Source: an uncultured Lactobacillus sp. (GTDB lineage: Bacteria > Bacillota > Bacilli > Lactobacillales > Lactobacillaceae). From it: 64,000 bases of DNA. The translations under genes and the position numbers were made by a program. Positions 63,976 through 64,000 of the stretch are shown here, one piece after another (within the stretch, counting starts at the first letter, position 1; each line of letters begins with the position of its first letter). The notes under the pieces were generated by a model. It was not told the origin of the DNA and did not search any database. It saw only the letters and a program-made list of their open reading frames with translations. The stretch spans positions 40,879 to 104,878 of the forward strand of contig CAOOYH010000004.1 of assembly GCA_948500755.1 (NCBI GenBank), read 5' to 3'.

Positions 63976-64000
63976 AATAAAGTCGCTTTTGAGAGAAAGC

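Overview
The window is low-G+C Firmicutes chromosome and fits the genus Lactobacillus, most likely the L. acidophilus/helveticus/crispatus group. Pointers are a helveticin J-like gene, an exported protein with a C-terminal S-layer (SLAP) domain, a divergent pepQ/ccpA pair with a cre site, a sucrose scrA/scrBR locus, HrcA/CIRCE control of groESL, and T-box control of alaS. The species cannot be fixed from the sequence alone. No tRNA, rRNA or CRISPR array was seen.

Layout. 1-2746: the end-truncated ABC-F gene (minus) and rex. 2747-7416: an accessory island with an Rgg-type regulator, a lactococcin 972-like bacteriocin and its membrane protein/ABC/YxeA-like genes. 7525-11404: LytTR regulator plus LiaF-like protein, helveticin J-like gene, two small immunity-like proteins and a CPBP (CAAX-like) protease. 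11438-15662: a metal-handling operon (P1B ATPase with a CPG motif, HMA chaperone, Dps-like ferritin, Crp/Fnr regulator) and a decayed IS4-type transposase, bracketed by inverted IS-like ends. 15667-20371: sucrose regulon scrR-scrB / scrA. 20415-23647: a four-TM protein and a second bacteriocin-type membrane/ABC pair, each closed by a copy of the scrA terminator. 23667-27974: groESL with two CIRCE boxes, a SLAP-domain protein, and a DUF4160 gene pair. 28114-29220: a frameshifted bacteriocin-like gene and a small membrane protein.

29329-41010 is housekeeping: mutS-mutL-ruvA-ruvB-yajC, zwf, dinB, an NrnA-like phosphoesterase and a DEAD-box helicase. 41011-42320 is a toxin/immunity-like cassette inserted at the helicase 3' end. 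42317-64000 is housekeeping again: alaS with its T-box, ireB-ruvX-DUF1292, mutS2, trxA, mscL, murI-rdgB-like, mscS, pepQ/ccpA, pepV, a GDPD protein, the yunD/yutD/yutF-like cluster, DedA and a ferredoxin-NADP reductase-like gene.

The most striking pattern is that antagonism cassettes sit between housekeeping genes and are bounded by duplicated ends of the neighbouring gene. Examples are 51 bp of rex 3' end plus terminator, the 30-bp scrA terminator present three times, 33 bp of the helicase 3' end, and about 25 bp of the mutS promoter. The duplication leaves the host gene, its terminator or the next promoter intact. A second notable point is that MutL has lost all three recognisable endonuclease-site motifs while keeping its ATPase motifs.
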